64,000 nt of DNA. Source: Streptomyces longhuiensis. GTDB lineage: Bacteria > Actinomycetota > Actinomycetes > Streptomycetales > Streptomycetaceae. A program made the position numbers and the translations under genes. Position 1 is the stretch's first letter. The number at the start of each line of letters is the position of its first letter. Where the stretch lies: NCBI RefSeq assembly GCF_020616555.1, contig NZ_CP085173.1, positions 9,254,001-9,318,000 of the forward strand, written 5' to 3'. This document shows positions 50,255 through 59,073 of the stretch, in pieces. The notes below the pieces were generated by a model that saw only the letters and a list, made by a program, of their open reading frames with translations, had not been told where the DNA came from and did no database searches.

Positions 50255-50919
50255 CCACCGTGCTCGTCGTGGACGACCAGCCTCTCCAGCTGTACGGGCT
50301 CCGCATGCTCCTCGACTCCGTGCCCGAGACAGAGGTGGTCGGCGAGGCGACGCACGGAGCCGACGCCGTGCGCAAGGCCGCCGAACTCCGCCCCGACGTC
50401 GTCCTCATGGACGTACGCATGCCCGGCATGGACGGCATCGAGGCCACGCGCCGTATCGTCGCCACCGGCGACCGTTCACGCGTCCTCGTCATGACCACCT
50501 TCGACCTCGACGAGTACGTCTACGCGGCCCTGCGCGCCGGAGCCAGCGGCTTCCTCCTCAAGGACGCCCGTCCCGATGAACTCCTGGCCGGCATTCGCGC
50601 CGTGGCCGTCGGGGACGCGGTGATCGCCCCGGCCCTCACCCGCCGCCTGCTGTACGAGTTCTCCCGACTCGTGCCACCCGGCGCGAACGGGTCTGACGGG
50701 GAGCCGAAGCTGAGCTCCCTCACCGACCGCGAACGCGAGATCCTCGTCGCCATCGGCAAGGGCTGGACCAACGGCGAGATCGCCACCCGCTTCGTCCTGT
50801 CGGAGTCCACGGTCAAGACCCATGTCGGCCGCGTCCTGTCCAAGATCGGCGCCCGCGACCGCATCCAGGCGGTGATCTTCGCCTACGACCACGGCCTGGC
50901 CCGGCCCCACGGGGGCTGA
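50251..50919 (+). CDS. NarL/LuxR-family response regulator
   Basis: 222 aa. The receiver contains Asp54 (VLMDVRMPGMDG) and the acidic pair in VVDDQPLQ. The LuxR-type HTH is at the C-terminus (LTDREREILVAIGKGWTNGE, then LSESTVKTHVGRVLSKIG). The ATG overlaps the kinase stop by 4 bp. It probably activates the upstream ABC-2 operon through the GGTACCACC repeats. Confidence 0.95.
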   Translation: MTTVLVVDDQPLQLYGLRMLLDSVPETEVVGEATHGADAVRKAAELRPDVVLMDVRMPGMDGIEATRRIVATGDRSRVLVMTTFDLDEYVYAALRAGASGFLLKDARPDELLAGIRAVAVGDAVIAPALTRRLLYEFSRLVPPGANGSDGEPKLSSLTDREREILVAIGKGWTNGEIATRFVLSESTVKTHVGRVLSKIGARDRIQAVIFAYDHGLARPHGG

Positions 50920-51017
50920 GCCGACGGGCCGGCGGCGCCGATCGCCTCACGACCGGACCAACGACGACAACTTCCGGTCAGGTTCAGCCCCTTGACGAGT
51001 GGTGTGCTCGGCGGGAC

Positions 51018-51596
51018 TCAGGCATGCAGGGTGGGCCGGTAGACCAGCTCTTGGATGTGGCCGTCGAGCGTCCGGTGGTCGATCAGCTCGAGGTCGAAGT
51101 CGGCCGCACCCTGGAAGATCGGTGCCAGCCCGGTCCGACCGGTGATCACAGGGAAGAGCGTCACCTGGACTCGGTCCACCAGACCGGCGGCCATCAGCGC
51201 CCGGTTCATCGACAGACTCCCGTGCGAGCGCAGCGGCACCTCGGACTCCTCCTTGAGCTTGGCGACGACATCGACGGCGTCGCCGCACACGACGGTCGCG
51301 TCCGGCCAGTCGAGGGGCCCTTCCAGCGTGGTCGACACCACCGTTGCCGGCAGGCTCCTCATCCGCGTGACCCATGGGTCACGCACGTCGGATTCCTCGG
51401 TGCTCGCGGCCAGCATCTGCGCGAACGCCCGATAGGTGTTGGCCCCGAAGACCATCCGCTGCTCCTCGTCGTACAGGCCGAGGCGGTGGTCGAGGAGCTC
51501 AGGGCCCTGCTTGCCCCAGTAGCCGGTCCAGTCGCCGCTGGCGGCGCCGAAGCCGTCCAGGCTGGAGAAGACGTCGAAGGTGTAGGTGGCCGTCAT
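51018..51596 (-). CDS. RibD C-terminal/dihydrofolate-reductase-like protein
   Basis: 192 aa from the ATG with GGAG seven bases upstream. The fold's opening MTATYTFDVFSSLDGFGAASG, the MVFGANTYRAF segment, SHGSLSMNRALMAAGLVDRV and the final FPVITGRTGLAP are typical of small stand-alone RibD-C reductases common in actinomycetes. It should bind NADPH. The physiological substrate of this group is generally unknown. No co-transcribed partner. Confidence 0.88.
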   Translation of the reverse strand: MTATYTFDVFSSLDGFGAASGDWTGYWGKQGPELLDHRLGLYDEEQRMVFGANTYRAFAQMLAASTEESDVRDPWVTRMRSLPATVVSTTLEGPLDWPDATVVCGDAVDVVAKLKEESEVPLRSHGSLSMNRALMAAGLVDRVQVTLFPVITGRTGLAPIFQGAADFDLELIDHRTLDGHIQELVYRPTLHA

Positions 51597-51995
51597 GATG
51601 TGCTCCTCGGGTGCGGTTGATCGCGTGTCGGGAGTACAGACTGGCGACCACGCCAAGACTCATCGCCATGGCACGCCGATCCACAGGTCTTGGCCATGCC
51701 CAGCCCACCCCCGGTGCCGTGTCGCAGCGGCGAACCACCGCAACGACTGGCTGACTGTCGCTACGAATCACCGTCGCATGGGTGGTGGTTGTGGTCTGCC
51801 GCTTTTGGACGGGGTGTACTTGATGTGGTGGTGGCTCAGTGGTGGCGAGGAGTCGGACCGCTCGGTGCAGGGGATCTCGGGTGGGGACACGAATCGGCCG
51901 TCCGGTCGGGGATGATTCCTCGATCGGGGCCTGTCCGGACCGCGGCCGCGAGGCGGACTTGACTTCGAGCGCACTCGAATTCGTAGCGTGCGGTC
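51597..51995. other. Intergenic region with the SDR promoter
   Basis: 399 bp between divergent genes. The left part holds the leader of the DHFR-like gene. The middle is G/T-rich (about 51775-51860) with no protein-like frame. The right end contains the MerR-style promoter listed separately. I see no gene here. Confidence 0.65.
51959..51989 (+). promoter_or_regulatory. MerR-type promoter with 19-bp spacer in front of the SDR gene
   Basis: The -35 TTGACT (51959-51964) and -10 TAGCGT (51984-51989) are exactly 19 bp apart. A dyad TTCGAG-CGCA-CTCGAA (51964-51979) fills the spacer. This is the classical layout activated by MerR-family regulators. The ATG is only 6 bp after the -10, so the mRNA would be leaderless. 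Confidence 0.65.
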
Positions 51996-52967
51996 ATGAG
52001 CTACAACAGCACACCGCAGCACAAGATCGGTTCGGGTTTCGGTGCCCACAGCACCGCCGATGACGTCCTCGAAGGCATCGACCTCACCGGTCGGCTCGCC
52101 CTGGTGACGGGCGGCTACTCGGGCATCGGCGTCGAGACCACACGCGCCTTGACGAAGGCCGGCGCCCGCGTCGTGGTCCCGGCCCGCCGGGTCGGCGCGG
52201 CACAGGAGAACCTGGCCGGGATCGACGGTGCCGAGGTGGCCGAACTGGACCTCGGCGACCTGGACAGCGTGCACGCCTTCGCCGACGGGTTCCTCGCCAC
52301 GGGCAGGCCCCTGGACATCGTCATCGACAGCGCGGGGATCATGGCCTGCCCCGAGACCCGGGTCGGGCCGGGCTGGGAGGCCCAGTTCGCGACCAACCAC
52401 CTCGGCCACTTCGCCCTCGTCAACCGCCTGTGGCCGGCGATCGAGCCGGGTGGCGCCCGCGTCGTCTCGGTCTCCTCCACCGGACACCACACCTCGCCCA
52501 TCCGCTGGGACGACGTCCACTGGCGCGACGGCTACGACAAGTGGGAGGCGTACGGTCAGGCCAAGACGGCGAACGCGCTGTTCGCCGTGCAACTCGACCG
52601 CCTCGGCCAGGAGCGGGGCGTGCGAGCGTTCTCGCTGCACCCCGGTGGCATCCTCACTCCCCTCCAGCGGCATCTGCCGAAGCAGGAGATGGTCGACCGG
52701 GGCTGGATCGACGAGGACGGCAACCTGCTCTACCCCGAGGCTTTCAAGACACCACAGCAGGGTGCGGCCACGCAGGTGTGGGCGGCGACCTCCCCCCAAC
52801 TGAACGGAATGGGCGGCGTCTACCTGGAGGACTGCGACATCGCCGAGCCCGCCCCGGCGGACGGCACCCGGGTCGGCGTCAAGGAGTGGGCCACGGACCC
52901 GGAACAGGCCGCCCGCCTGTGGGCACTGTCCGCCGAACTGACGGGCGTGGACGCGTTTTCCGCCTGA
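51996..52967 (+). CDS. Short-chain dehydrogenase/reductase
   Basis: 323 aa, on the long side for the family. The cofactor site is LALVTGGYSGIGVETTRAL, the acidic contact in AELDLGDL, the N-N-A-G equivalent is IDSAGIMACPET, and the active site is Ser (VSVSSTGH) with YGQAKTANAL (Y-x-x-x-K). The C-terminus includes a substrate-loop insertion. It resembles oxidoreductases of the retinol-dehydrogenase/WW-domain type. The start is fixed by the adjacent promoter. A likely MerR regulator is not encoded nearby. Confidence 0.92.
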   Translation: MSYNSTPQHKIGSGFGAHSTADDVLEGIDLTGRLALVTGGYSGIGVETTRALTKAGARVVVPARRVGAAQENLAGIDGAEVAELDLGDLDSVHAFADGFLATGRPLDIVIDSAGIMACPETRVGPGWEAQFATNHLGHFALVNRLWPAIEPGGARVVSVSSTGHHTSPIRWDDVHWRDGYDKWEAYGQAKTANALFAVQLDRLGQERGVRAFSLHPGGILTPLQRHLPKQEMVDRGWIDEDGNLLYPEAFKTPQQGAATQVWAATSPQLNGMGGVYLEDCDIAEPAPADGTRVGVKEWATDPEQAARLWALSAELTGVDAFSA

Positions 52968-53404
52968 GGCCGGTGGGATTCGTGCGGCGGCGCCCAGATT
53001 CCCTGATACCACGGCCAAGACCGCATCACCGCTGCCCACCGTGACCCTGGTGGACGGCAGCAAGGCCGTGGTCTACGTGCTCGGCGCCCAGCACAACGGC
53101 GCCAAGACCGTCCACGACGGACACGTCCTCGCCACGGTGGAGACGAACGAGCGCGACGCCGGGCTTGACGCCAACGACCTCTACACAGTGCTCAGCGGCC
53201 AGCGGTGTGATCAGCCCCCGGAGTGCAGCGCCCGCCACCACAGCGCCTGCCGGGCTGCGTGGTGGAGCCACCACGTTCCGGTGGCTCCACCACAGTGGTG
53301 GAAGCGTTCGAGTGCCCCTGAAGCCCTCTACCCCGCGGGCGCTGTGGTCGCGGCGGGAGAAGTCCGTACCGACTTCCGTTGGGTTCGCCCCGGCGCCGAT
53401 CGCC
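52968..53404. other. Unassigned region between SDR and ArsR genes
   Basis: 437 bp. A frame from a GTG at 53041 starts with protein-like text (VTLVDGSKAVVYVLGAQHNG) for about 55 codons and then becomes low complexity. It may be a fragment of a small gene but no family is recognised and no ribosome-binding site is clear. The hairpin at 53260-53292 follows. Confidence 0.4.
53260..53292. terminator. Hairpin between convergent genes
   Basis: Perfect 13-bp arms (53260-53272 and 53280-53292) with a 7-base loop, based on TGGTGGAGCCACC. It lies between the rightward SDR gene and the leftward ArsR gene and could end either transcript. Confidence 0.6.
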
Positions 53405-53791
53405 TCAGTCAGTGACGAGAGGCTCGGGCGTGGCGGCAGGGGCATCCCGGACTCCCAGCCGCAGGTGCTCGACGTGGTACAGCGCCTGGTCGAGGAGTTC
53501 GGCTACGTGGTTGTCGTAGAGGGCGTAGACGATCGAACGCCCGTGGCGCTCGCCGGTGACCAGGCCGAGATTGCGCAGCAGGCGCAACTGGTGTGAGCAG
53601 GCGGAGGCTTCCATGCCGACGGCTTCGGCAAGGTCGCTCACCGAGCAGGGCCCTTCCTGGAGGCGGGCCAGGATGTACAGCCGCGAGGGCGTGGCGAGGG
53701 CCTGGAGTGTCGCCGCGACGTCGGCCGTGCCGACGGCGTCGAGGCGCTCGCGGGTGGTGGCGCTGCTGGCGGTGTCGGTTCCGTGGCCCAT
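53405..53791 (-). CDS. ArsR/SmtB-family metal sensor (CzrA/NmtR-like)
   Basis: 128 aa from the ATG at 53791; a start at 53815 would lie inside the operator. The winged helix is CSVSDLAEAVGMEASACSHQ followed by LRLLRNLGLVTGERHGRS. The last helix holds D93, H95, H106 and H109 (text YDNHVAELLDQALYHVEH), spaced exactly like the alpha-5 zinc/cobalt site of CzrA. A divergent P1B-type ATPase gene and a dyad in between support a zinc- or cobalt-responsive repressor. Confidence 0.93.
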   Translation of the reverse strand: MGHGTDTASSATTRERLDAVGTADVAATLQALATPSRLYILARLQEGPCSVSDLAEAVGMEASACSHQLRLLRNLGLVTGERHGRSIVYALYDNHVAELLDQALYHVEHLRLGVRDAPAATPEPLVTD

Positions 53792-53809
53792 GCGGACATC
53801 ATAGCGATG

Positions 53810-53833
53810 ACACATGAAGACCTATTCATGTGT
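53810..53833. promoter_or_regulatory. ArsR-type operator in the divergent promoter
   Basis: ACACATGAA (53810-53818), a 6-bp spacer, and TTCATGTGT (53825-53833) form a perfect dyad. It lies between the sensor gene (start 53791) and the ATPase gene (start 53886), the place expected for a SmtB/ArsR repressor controlling both. Confidence 0.75.
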
Positions 53834-53885
53834 TCCTGTATGGTGGAAGCTCTTGCTCCACCCGCCCGTGAAGGGTTGTTTTGTC

Positions 53886-55862
53886 ATGTCTTCAGTCCTG
53901 GATCAGCGGCCTGCGCCGGCTGTCCCCGGGCCGCGCCCGGCGGCCCCCCGGCGGCGTACGCGGGTGCTGGCGTTGCCGGAGGCCCGGTGGGCGCTGGCCG
54001 CGCTGGTCCTGTTCCTGGTCGCGCTCCCGCTCAAGCTGCTCGACGCCCCGGTGTGGACGTGGGCGCCGCTGTTCGCCGCCACCTACGTCACAGGCGGCTG
54101 GGAGCCGGCGTGGGAGGGCCTGAAGGCTCTGAAGGACAAGACGTTGGACGTGGATCTGCTGATGGTGGTCGCCGCGCTCGGCGCCGCCGCCATCGGGCAG
54201 GTCCTCGACGGGGCGCTGCTCATCGTCATCTTCGCGACCTCAGGCGCGTTGGAGGCAGTCGCGACGGCGCGTACCGCGGACTCCGTACGTGGTCTCCTCG
54301 ACCTTGCGCCGGTCACGGCCACGCGGCTGCTGCCCGACGGAGGCGAGGAGACCGTCACCGCCGAGGACCTGAAAGCCGGGGACTTGATCCTGGTGCGGCC
54401 CGGCGAGCGCGTCGGCGCCGACGGCCAGGTCCTGGACGGCGTCAGCGACGTCGATCAGTCCACCATCACCGGCGAGCCCCTCCCGGTGGCGAAGGAGGAC
54501 GGGGACGAGGTGTTCGCCGGCACGGTCAACGGCACCGGCGCCCTGCGCGTGCGCGTCGAGCGCGACCCTTCGGACTCGGTGATCGCCAGGATCGTGAAGA
54601 TGGTCGAGGAAGCCTCCGAGACCAAGGCTCCCACCCAGCTGTTCATCGAGAAGATCGAGCAGCGGTACTCGATCGGCATGGTCGCTGCCACCGTCGCCGT
54701 CTTCGCGATCCCCCTCGCCTTCGGCTCCGCGCTCCAGCCGGCCCTGCTCCGGGCGATGACCTTCATGATCGTCGCATCGCCGTGCGCGGTCGTGCTCTCC
54801 ACGATGCCGCCGCTGCTGTCCGCGATCGCCAACGCGGGCCGCCACGGCGTCCTGGCCAAGTCCGCCGTCGCCATGGAGCGCCTGGGCCAGGTCGACACGG
54901 TCGCGCTCGACAAGACCGGCACCCTGACAGAAGGCACCCCACGCGTCACCGGCATCCGCCCACTGCCCGGCACCGGCCTGACCGAGGACACGCTGCTCGC
55001 ACTGGCGGCCGCGGCCGAGCACCCAAGCGAGCACCCACTCGCCCGCGCCGTCGTCGAAGCCGCCCGCGAACGACGTCTCCCGCTCCCCGAAGCGCTCGAC
55101 TTCACCTCAGTCCCCGGCAGGGGAGTGAGCTCCACCATCGGCGGTCACACCGTCCAGGTCGGATCCCCTGGCCGCCTGTTGCCCGCCGCCACCGGTCCAG
55201 AAGCCGCGGCTGTCGCGGAGTTGGAGGACGCCGGACAGACCGCGGTGCTGGTCCTGCGCGACGACACTCCCGTCGGCGTGATCGGAATCGCCGACCGGCT
55301 GCGGCCCGACGCAGCCGCCACGGTCGCCGCGCTCACCGAGCTGACCGGCCGCACCCCGGTCCTGCTGACCGGCGACAACGAACGCGCAGCCCGCCATCTG
55401 GCCGCGCAGGTCGGCATCACCGACGTCCGCGCCGGACTCCTGCCCCAGGACAAGGTCGCCGCCGTACGGCAATGGGAGAGCGAGCGCCAGAACGTGCTCG
55501 TCGTCGGCGACGGCGTCAACGACGCCCCCGCCCTGGCCGCCGCGCACACCGGCATCGCCATGGGAAGGGCCGGCTCCGACCTCGCCCTGGAGACCGCCGA
55601 CGCCGTCGTCGTCCGCGACGAACTCGCCACCATCCCCACCGTGGTCGCCCTCTCCCGGGCCGCCCGACGCCTCGTCACCCAGAACCTCGTCATCGCCGGC
55701 CTGTTCATCACCACCCTGGTGGCCTGGGACCTCATCGCCACCCTGCCGCTGCCGCTCGGCGTCGCCGGCCACGAAGGCTCCACCGTCATCGTCGGCCTCA
55801 ACGGCCTGCGCCTGCTGCGCGAAGCGGCGTGGCAGAACCCCGTCCGAGGAGGCGCAGCGTGA
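53886..55862 (+). CDS. P1B-4-type heavy-metal-transporting ATPase (CoaT/CtpD-like)
   Basis: 658 aa. No N-terminal metal-binding domain. The actuator motif STITGEPLPVAK, the phosphorylation site D342-K-T-G-T and the hinge GDGVNDAPALA are intact. The transport-site motifs are S298-P-C in the membrane and H629-E-G-S-T near the C-terminus, which define the P1B-4 class (Co2+, with Fe2+, Ni2+ or Zn2+ in some members). The start at 53886 was chosen because the alternative at 53814 lies within the operator. The CzrA-like sensor and this ATPase make a cobalt/zinc efflux unit. Confidence 0.94.
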   Translation: MSSVLDQRPAPAVPGPRPAAPRRRTRVLALPEARWALAALVLFLVALPLKLLDAPVWTWAPLFAATYVTGGWEPAWEGLKALKDKTLDVDLLMVVAALGAAAIGQVLDGALLIVIFATSGALEAVATARTADSVRGLLDLAPVTATRLLPDGGEETVTAEDLKAGDLILVRPGERVGADGQVLDGVSDVDQSTITGEPLPVAKEDGDEVFAGTVNGTGALRVRVERDPSDSVIARIVKMVEEASETKAPTQLFIEKIEQRYSIGMVAATVAVFAIPLAFGSALQPALLRAMTFMIVASPCAVVLSTMPPLLSAIANAGRHGVLAKSAVAMERLGQVDTVALDKTGTLTEGTPRVTGIRPLPGTGLTEDTLLALAAAAEHPSEHPLARAVVEAARERRLPLPEALDFTSVPGRGVSSTIGGHTVQVGSPGRLLPAATGPEAAAVAELEDAGQTAVLVLRDDTPVGVIGIADRLRPDAAATVAALTELTGRTPVLLTGDNERAARHLAAQVGITDVRAGLLPQDKVAAVRQWESERQNVLVVGDGVNDAPALAAAHTGIAMGRAGSDLALETADAVVVRDELATIPTVVALSRAARRLVTQNLVIAGLFITTLVAWDLIATLPLPLGVAGHEGSTVIVGLNGLRLLREAAWQNPVRGGAA

Positions 55863-56278
55863 GCAAACGCTCCCGCCGTGCTGCTCCAGCCCCGGCATCC
55901 AAGGCGGCAGCACCTCGTCCCACGGTCACCGTCTGCCGCGGCTGCTGCTGCGGCAGCCCCAAGGTTCCCGGACTCGACCACACCGCCCAACTCCGCGACC
56001 TGCGAAGCGCCCTGGAGGGTTCCGCGACCGTACGGGTCACCGACTGCCTCGACGCCTGCGAGCGCGCCAACGTCGTCGTCGTGCAACCGTCCGCGGCCGG
56101 GCGCAAGGCCGGCGGGCGCCCCGTCTGGCTGGGCCTGGTCAACGACCCCGATGCCACCGCCGACATCGCCGCCTGGATCGAGGACGGCGGTCCGGGCCTC
56201 ACGGAACCACCCGGCATCCTCGACCTCTACACCTTCAAACCCTCCCGCCGCGTCCGCGCCGAACTCCACGACGAGTAG
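55859..56278 (+). CDS. Thioredoxin-like [2Fe-2S] ferredoxin-domain protein
   Basis: 139 aa from a GTG overlapping the ATPase stop (GTGA). After a basic 22-residue start comes TVCRGCCCGSPKVPG and later VRVTDCLDACERANVVVVQP, the cysteine arrangement of the thioredoxin-fold [2Fe-2S] ferredoxins. The extra cysteines in CRGCCCG could also bind a metal ion. Its coupling to the metal ATPase suggests protection or repair of Fe-S chemistry under Co stress, or metal delivery to the pump. This is inference. Confidence 0.85.
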   Translation: MSKRSRRAAPAPASKAAAPRPTVTVCRGCCCGSPKVPGLDHTAQLRDLRSALEGSATVRVTDCLDACERANVVVVQPSAAGRKAGGRPVWLGLVNDPDATADIAAWIEDGGPGLTEPPGILDLYTFKPSRRVRAELHDE

Positions 56279-56345
56279 CCGGCGGATGGTTCCGGCGACC
56301 TGCCCAGCCGGAAGCGAGCACACATGACGTCCCACGATCAGCGGG

Positions 56346-56660
56346 TCAGTCGGAGTTGCGTGCGATCTCCAGCGCGAGCGCTTGCAGGATGGCCTCGGTG
56401 GACGTCTCGGGCCCTGTCTGGTCGTACGCGTCCGCGATCGTTTCGAAGGCCAGCACGAAGCCCTTGATCAGGGCGCTCAGCGGTTCGGAGAGCTGGTTCA
56501 GGACGGCAAGACCCACCTCTGCCGCGTCTTCGGTGTCGGGGACGAGGAACTGCGTCGGGATGACCTCGCCCAGCAGGTCGGAGACGTAGTCTGCGCTGAC
56601 GCCACCGCGCAGGGCCGTGAGCGCTGCGATGGCCTTGAGCTCGATCTCGTTCTCGGTCAT
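56346..56660 (-). CDS. Small acidic hypothetical protein
   Basis: 104 aa, mostly alpha-helical and acidic (MTENEIELKAIAALTALRGG, then LLGEVIPTQFLVPDTEDAAE). No cysteines, membrane segment or recognisable motif. The longer open frame upstream is unlike coding sequence, so the start is the ATG at 56660. It stands alone between convergent and same-strand neighbours. Function unknown. Confidence 0.65.
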   Translation of the reverse strand: MTENEIELKAIAALTALRGGVSADYVSDLLGEVIPTQFLVPDTEDAAEVGLAVLNQLSEPLSALIKGFVLAFETIADAYDQTGPETSTEAILQALALEIARNSD

Positions 56661-56840
56661 GTGCCGAGCGTATGAGGAAGCGACGGCGGGCACGCGGAGG
56701 AGCGACTCATGCGGTGGCGCGGGAGGACGTGAGGGACCGGCGGGTCGGCCGGTCATCGGATCGAGGTGCGAGCAGCGCCCCCGCCGTGGCCGAAACGCTG
56801 GGCGTGGGCAACCAGGGCCGGGGCGATTCAGAGCGGGAGG

Positions 56841-57731
56841 TCAGCCGGCTGCCTGTTCCGTGGGGCAGCCGGCTTCCTGCGTGGCGGCCCAGGTTGCGAG
56901 AAGTCGCAGACCCTCTTCGGAAGCGGACCCTGGTTCGGCCGTGTAGACGGTGAGAGTGAGGCCGGGTTCCGCGGTCATCTCCAGCCCTTCGAAGGCGAGG
57001 GTGAGCTCTCCCACGGCCGAGTGGTGGAAACGCTTGGTTCCGGTGCCGTGGTGGCGGACATTGTGGGCGCCCCAGCGCGTGCGGAATTCCTCGCTGAGCG
57101 TGGAGAGTTCACCGACGAGGTCGTGAAGGTCCTTGTCGTGGGGGTTACGGCCGGCTTCGGTGCGCAGGATGGCGACGCAGGTGTCGGCGAAGGTGTCCCA
57201 GTCGGGGTAGAAGCGCCGCGAGGCAGGGGCGAGGAAGTTGAAGCGGGCGAGGTTTCTCTGGCTGGGGGCGCTGTCGTAGACGTCGCTGTAGAAGGCCCGG
57301 GCCAGTTGGTTGGCGGCGAGGAGGTCCATGCGGCCGTTGCGGACGAAAGCGGGCCCGGCGGTGATCGCGTCCAGGGTCCATTGCAGGCTGCGGTGAGGCG
57401 TCCACCGGTCCTTGGCGCGTCGGCGTCGCGGGCGTGTCAGGGCGTCGCTGCCGTCGGCTGTCTGAGCCAGTTGGAGGAGGTGGGCCCGTTCGGCTTCGTC
57501 GAGCTGGAGGGCGCGGGCGACGGCTTCGAGGACGGCCGGTGAGACGCCGGCGAGGTTGCCGCGCTCGAGTTTGGCGTAGTACTCGACGCTGACGTCGGCC
57601 AGGGCCGCGACTTCGCTGCGTCGCAGGCCGGGGACGCGGCGCCGGGACCCGGAGGGCATCCCCGCCTGTTCGGGGGAGATCTTTGCTCGCCGCGAGGTCA
57701 GAAACTCGCGGACCTCTTGACGGTTGTCCAC
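56841..57731 (-). CDS. XRE-family regulator with MmyB-like ligand-binding domain
   Basis: 296 aa from a GTG. The HTH is RVPGLRRSEVAALADVSVEY followed by YAKLERGNLAGVSPAVLEAV. The C-terminal domain (MDLLAANQLARAFYSDVY, then LARFNFLAPASRRFYPDW) is the MmyB-like PAS-type domain, which in characterised members binds a fatty acid or related ligand. Actinomycetes carry many such regulators next to divergent dehydrogenase genes, which they usually repress. That matches the divergent alcohol dehydrogenase here and the dyad at 57764-57784. Confidence 0.92.
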   Translation of the reverse strand: MDNRQEVREFLTSRRAKISPEQAGMPSGSRRRVPGLRRSEVAALADVSVEYYAKLERGNLAGVSPAVLEAVARALQLDEAERAHLLQLAQTADGSDALTRPRRRRAKDRWTPHRSLQWTLDAITAGPAFVRNGRMDLLAANQLARAFYSDVYDSAPSQRNLARFNFLAPASRRFYPDWDTFADTCVAILRTEAGRNPHDKDLHDLVGELSTLSEEFRTRWGAHNVRHHGTGTKRFHHSAVGELTLAFEGLEMTAEPGLTLTVYTAEPGSASEEGLRLLATWAATQEAGCPTEQAAG

Positions 57732-57763
57732 ACCTCGACGGTACGTCCCGCACGCCGCCGTAG

Positions 57764-57784
57764 GGGTGTACCAGCGGTACACCC
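57764..57784. promoter_or_regulatory. Operator-like dyad upstream of the XRE/MmyB gene
   Basis: GGGTGTACC-AGC-GGTACACCC is a perfect dyad with 9-bp arms and a 3-bp spacer, 33 bp before the regulator's GTG. It is the likely autoregulatory site and may also control the divergent dehydrogenase gene 200 bp away. Confidence 0.7.
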
Positions 57785-57985
57785 TTCGACGGTGCCTCGC
57801 TGCGCGCGTGGAATGGCGGTTACCTGGATCGCGTGGCACTTCCTCGCACCGCCGTCAAAGCGGCGGCAGGGGGTGCCCGGCCCCGGCCTTGTGGACCGCA
57901 GCAGGTCCTGTCCGGGCAGGCAACTGCACTCGGCGTCCGTCGGTAGCGCACCGCACCGGATGCCCCAGCACGTTAGGAACCCCTC

Positions 57986-59002
57986 ATGCGCGGAGCAGTC
58001 ATCCACGCCCCCGGCGATGTGCGTTTCGAGACGCTCGACGACCCGAGGATTCTCCATCCGACCGACGCGATCATCCGTACGGCCGTCACCTGCGTATGCG
58101 GTTCTGACCTGTGGCCGTATCGAGGCCTGGAGACGATCGGCGACCCGCACCCGATGGGGCACGAGTACGTGGGCTTCGTCGAGGAGGTCGGCAGCGAGGT
58201 CAGCACGGTCAAGCCCGGCCAGTTCGTCGTCGGCTCGTTCGCCACCTCGGACAACACCTGTGCGAACTGCCGTAACGGCTGGCAGTCCAACTGCCTGCAC
58301 CGCGAGTTCATGAGCACCTGCCAGGCCGACTACGTCCGCATCCCCAACGCCCAGGGCACCCTGGTCGCCACCGATGACCACCCGTCCGATGAACTCCTGC
58401 CGGGCCTGCTCGCTGTCTCCGACGTGATGGGAACCGGCTGGTATGCCGCCCTGGCCGCCGACGTGAAGCCCGGCTCCACCGCCGTGGTCGTCGGCGACGG
58501 CGCGGTCGGCCTGTGTGGTGTGATCGCCGCCAAGGAACTGGGCGCCGAGCGGATCATCGCCATGAGCCGCCACGAGCCCCGCCAGAACCTGGCGCGCGAG
58601 TTCGGGGCCACCGACATCGTCGCCGAGCGCGGCGACGAAGGCATCGCCCGCGTCAAGGACCTCACCGGCGGGATCGGCGCCGACTCGGTCCTGGAATGCG
58701 TCGGCACCGCCGAAGCCATGCAGCAGGCTCTGCAATCGGCGCGACCCGGTGGCAACGTCGGCTTCGTCGGCGTCCCCCACGAGGTGGCCATCGACGGGCA
58801 GGAGCTGTTCTTCTCCCACGTCGGCCTGCGCGGCGGCCCCGCCCCCGTGCGCCGCTACCTGCCCGACCTCATCGACCGCGTCCTGACCGGCCGGATCAAC
58901 CCGGGCAAGGTCTTCGACCTCACCCTGCCCCTGGACCAGGTCGCCGAGGGCTACCAGGCGATGGACGAGCGCCGCGCCATCAAGGCCCTCCTCACGCCCT
59001 GA
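57986..59002 (+). CDS. Zinc-dependent alcohol dehydrogenase
   Basis: 338 aa MDR protein with both zinc sites. The catalytic site uses Cys in TCVCGSDLWPYRG and His-Glu in PMGHEYVG; the structural lobe has NTCANCRNGWQSNCLHRE. The NAD site is AVVVGDGAVGLCGVIAAKEL. It resembles the formaldehyde/threonine-dehydrogenase-like branch common in Streptomyces. Regulation by the divergent XRE/MmyB protein is likely. Confidence 0.93.
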   Translation: MRGAVIHAPGDVRFETLDDPRILHPTDAIIRTAVTCVCGSDLWPYRGLETIGDPHPMGHEYVGFVEEVGSEVSTVKPGQFVVGSFATSDNTCANCRNGWQSNCLHREFMSTCQADYVRIPNAQGTLVATDDHPSDELLPGLLAVSDVMGTGWYAALAADVKPGSTAVVVGDGAVGLCGVIAAKELGAERIIAMSRHEPRQNLAREFGATDIVAERGDEGIARVKDLTGGIGADSVLECVGTAEAMQQALQSARPGGNVGFVGVPHEVAIDGQELFFSHVGLRGGPAPVRRYLPDLIDRVLTGRINPGKVFDLTLPLDQVAEGYQAMDERRAIKALLTP

Positions 59003-59073
59003 CCCGCGCATCCCGACGGGGCCGGGCCCACATGGCCCGGCCCCGCGACCTCCCTTGCGAAGGACTACTGACC

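Noticed and set aside
53041..53415. Possible small gene with text VTLVDGSKAVVYVLG
   Set aside because: Only the first 55 codons look protein-like, no ribosome-binding site or family is seen, and the rest overlaps a terminator-like hairpin.
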